From the IMG/VR virus record IMGVR_UViG_3300046170_000439, positions 1 through 41,728 of that record: a stretch of DNA of 41,728 nt. One strand, given 5' to 3'. Made by a program: the position numbers and the translations under genes. Under the pieces are notes generated by a model that was not told the DNA's origin, searched no databases, and saw only the letters and a list, made by a program, of their open reading frames with translations. Shown here piece after piece: positions 40,708 through 41,728 of this stretch (its first letter is position 1; every line of letters begins with the position of its first letter). This DNA is from a virus.

Positions 40708-41728
40708 ATGAGCCTTTCATGGACACCACATCCGCTTCTCGAAATCCCATCTCGCAGGGAGCAGATCGCTATGGGAGCAGAGAAGCTCTTGGAATATTGG
40801 GAAAGCCGTGAAGGTGCGATTGAGCGAGAGCAAAGCGATCCATATCGCTATGGAACAGAATTACCACATTGGAAGATGGCAGATGAGCAATTGGCTGATC
40901 ATAGCGAATTACTTATTCTCGGAGGAAACCGCAGTGGTAAGTCTGAATACTGTGCTAAACGAGTAGTCGAATGTCTCGTAAAAAACCCCGGTGCAGTAAT
41001 TTGGTGTTTCACTACTTCCGTCCAAAACAGCATCGCCCACCAACAGGCAGCAATTTATCGCTACCTTCCGAAAGAGTTTAAAAAGCTGGGTCGATCAAGA
41101 ACCTACTATCTAACATTTAGCCATAAAAATGGTTTCACAGGATCATCCTTTATTCTCCCAAACAAAAGCCAATGCGTGTTCCGTAATTTCCAGCAGGACA
41201 TACGAACAGTTGAAGGTGGAGAATGCGGATTACTCAGTGACCCTGCTGAAGGAAGTCATTCAATAGGTTGCTGGCTTGATGAGGAGTATAATCTTTCATG
41301 GCTGTCCACACTTCGCTATCGCTGTCTTACGAGAGCAGATTCCAAAGGAATCCCTGCTCGTATTATCAGTAGCTTCACAACTGTCTCAGGTTGGACAAAT
41401 GTGGTCAGCCAATATTTGACTGGAGCAAGAACACTCGAAACCAAGAGAGCCGATCTTCTTGATGAAGATGTACCGATTCTTCAGCAAAGCATCCGCAATG
41501 CTAGAATCGTCTACTTTCATACGCAGGATAATCCCTACAATTCTTGGGAAGCTACCAAGAATCAGCTCAAAGGAGCAAATCGCGATGAGATTTTAACAAG
41601 AGCCTTTGGCGTACCGACTAAACCAGCGAATACTGTGTTCAGATTGCTTGATGATCGCGTGATCATGAAACACAGCGAAATTCCTGTTATCAAAAATCCA
41701 AAGGAGAATCCTTGTATTTATGTTTTAA
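40708..41728 (+). CDS. terL: Terminase large subunit, N-terminal ATPase half (partial, continues at left edge)
   Basis: About 340 residues reach the window edge and continue at base 2. ATG 40708 (MSLSWTPHPLLEIPSREQIA) is preferred over 40702 because its distance to the shared promoter equals that of the early gene. Walker A is ELLILGGNRSGKSEYCAKRV. Walker B with catalytic Glu is GCWLDEEYNLSW. A coupling motif region SSFTTVSGWTN follows. It powers DNA translocation into the prohead through the portal. Total length after joining is about 540 residues, normal for the family. Confidence 0.88.
   Translation, partial: MSLSWTPHPLLEIPSRREQIAMGAEKLLEYWESREGAIEREQSDPYRYGTELPHWKMADEQLADHSELLILGGNRSGKSEYCAKRVVECLVKNPGAVIWCFTTSVQNSIAHQQAAIYRYLPKEFKKLGRSRTYYLTFSHKNGFTGSSFILPNKSQCVFRNFQQDIRTVEGGECGLLSDPAEGSHSIGCWLDEEYNLSWLSTLRYRCLTRADSKGIPARIISSFTTVSGWTNVVSQYLTGARTLETKRADLLDEDVPILQQSIRNARIVYFHTQDNPYNSWEATKNQLKGANRDEILTRAFGVPTKPANTVFRLLDDRVIMKHSEIPVIKNPKENPCIYVL

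Overview
This window looks like an essentially complete genome of a tailed temperate phage, printed as a circle cut inside the large terminase gene. The terminase ATPase half runs off the right end (from 40708). Its nuclease half opens the left end (2-604). Only about one base is missing at the join. Integrase type, base composition (about 40% GC by eye) and protein style suggest a marine Verrucomicrobiota-like host, but this is inference. The capsid is of the SU10/DUF5309 kind. A long portal, a fused neck protein, an internal-protein block and no tape-measure or sheath gene suggest a podovirus-like particle.

Layout. 0-7.7 kb: terminase nuclease half, a PD-(D/E)XK-like nuclease, two HTH proteins, portal, scaffold and capsid, interrupted by three small minus-strand genes for membrane or exported proteins. 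7.7-11.5 kb: a neck protein, then an unusual cassette glycosyltransferase - sulfotransferase - glycosyltransferase, then a fibre-like protein. 11.5-12.7 kb: small lysis-type membrane proteins and an opposing zinc-ribbon gene. 12.7-23.6 kb: a large structural protein, a fibre with an S74 autochaperone, and internal virion proteins. The last is a roughly 1,440-residue polyvalent protein with a zincin motif and a RadC-like JAMM domain. 23.6-31.3 kb, minus strand: the early operon, read from RuvC-like resolvase through a candidate ssDNA-binding protein, exonuclease, primase, RepA-like ATPase and an Xis-type HTH to a sigma-70-like protein. 31.4-35.5 kb: a divergent small membrane protein, a 649-residue orphan, a putative attP holding the 5' half of a tRNA-Phe, and the integrase. 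35.5-39.5 kb: small membrane-protein genes, largely a duplicated accessory array. 39.6-40.7 kb: a small-terminase-like gene on the minus strand and a structured control region before the large terminase.

Regulation. Three start regions (early operon, small terminase, large terminase) share TTCACG-N17-CA(T/A)AAT. A weaker relative precedes the scaffold gene. At two of them the start codon lies 7 nt after the -10, which suggests leaderless mRNAs. A separate 20-bp palindrome (ATGGAAC...GTTCCAT) occurs three times: two beside att/int and one before the large terminase.

Sequence quality. About two dozen frameshifts break the portal, scaffold, capsid, lysis and internal-protein genes. Those I inspected closely are cured by adding or removing one base in a short homopolymer, so I treat them as sequencing or assembly errors and annotate whole genes across them.
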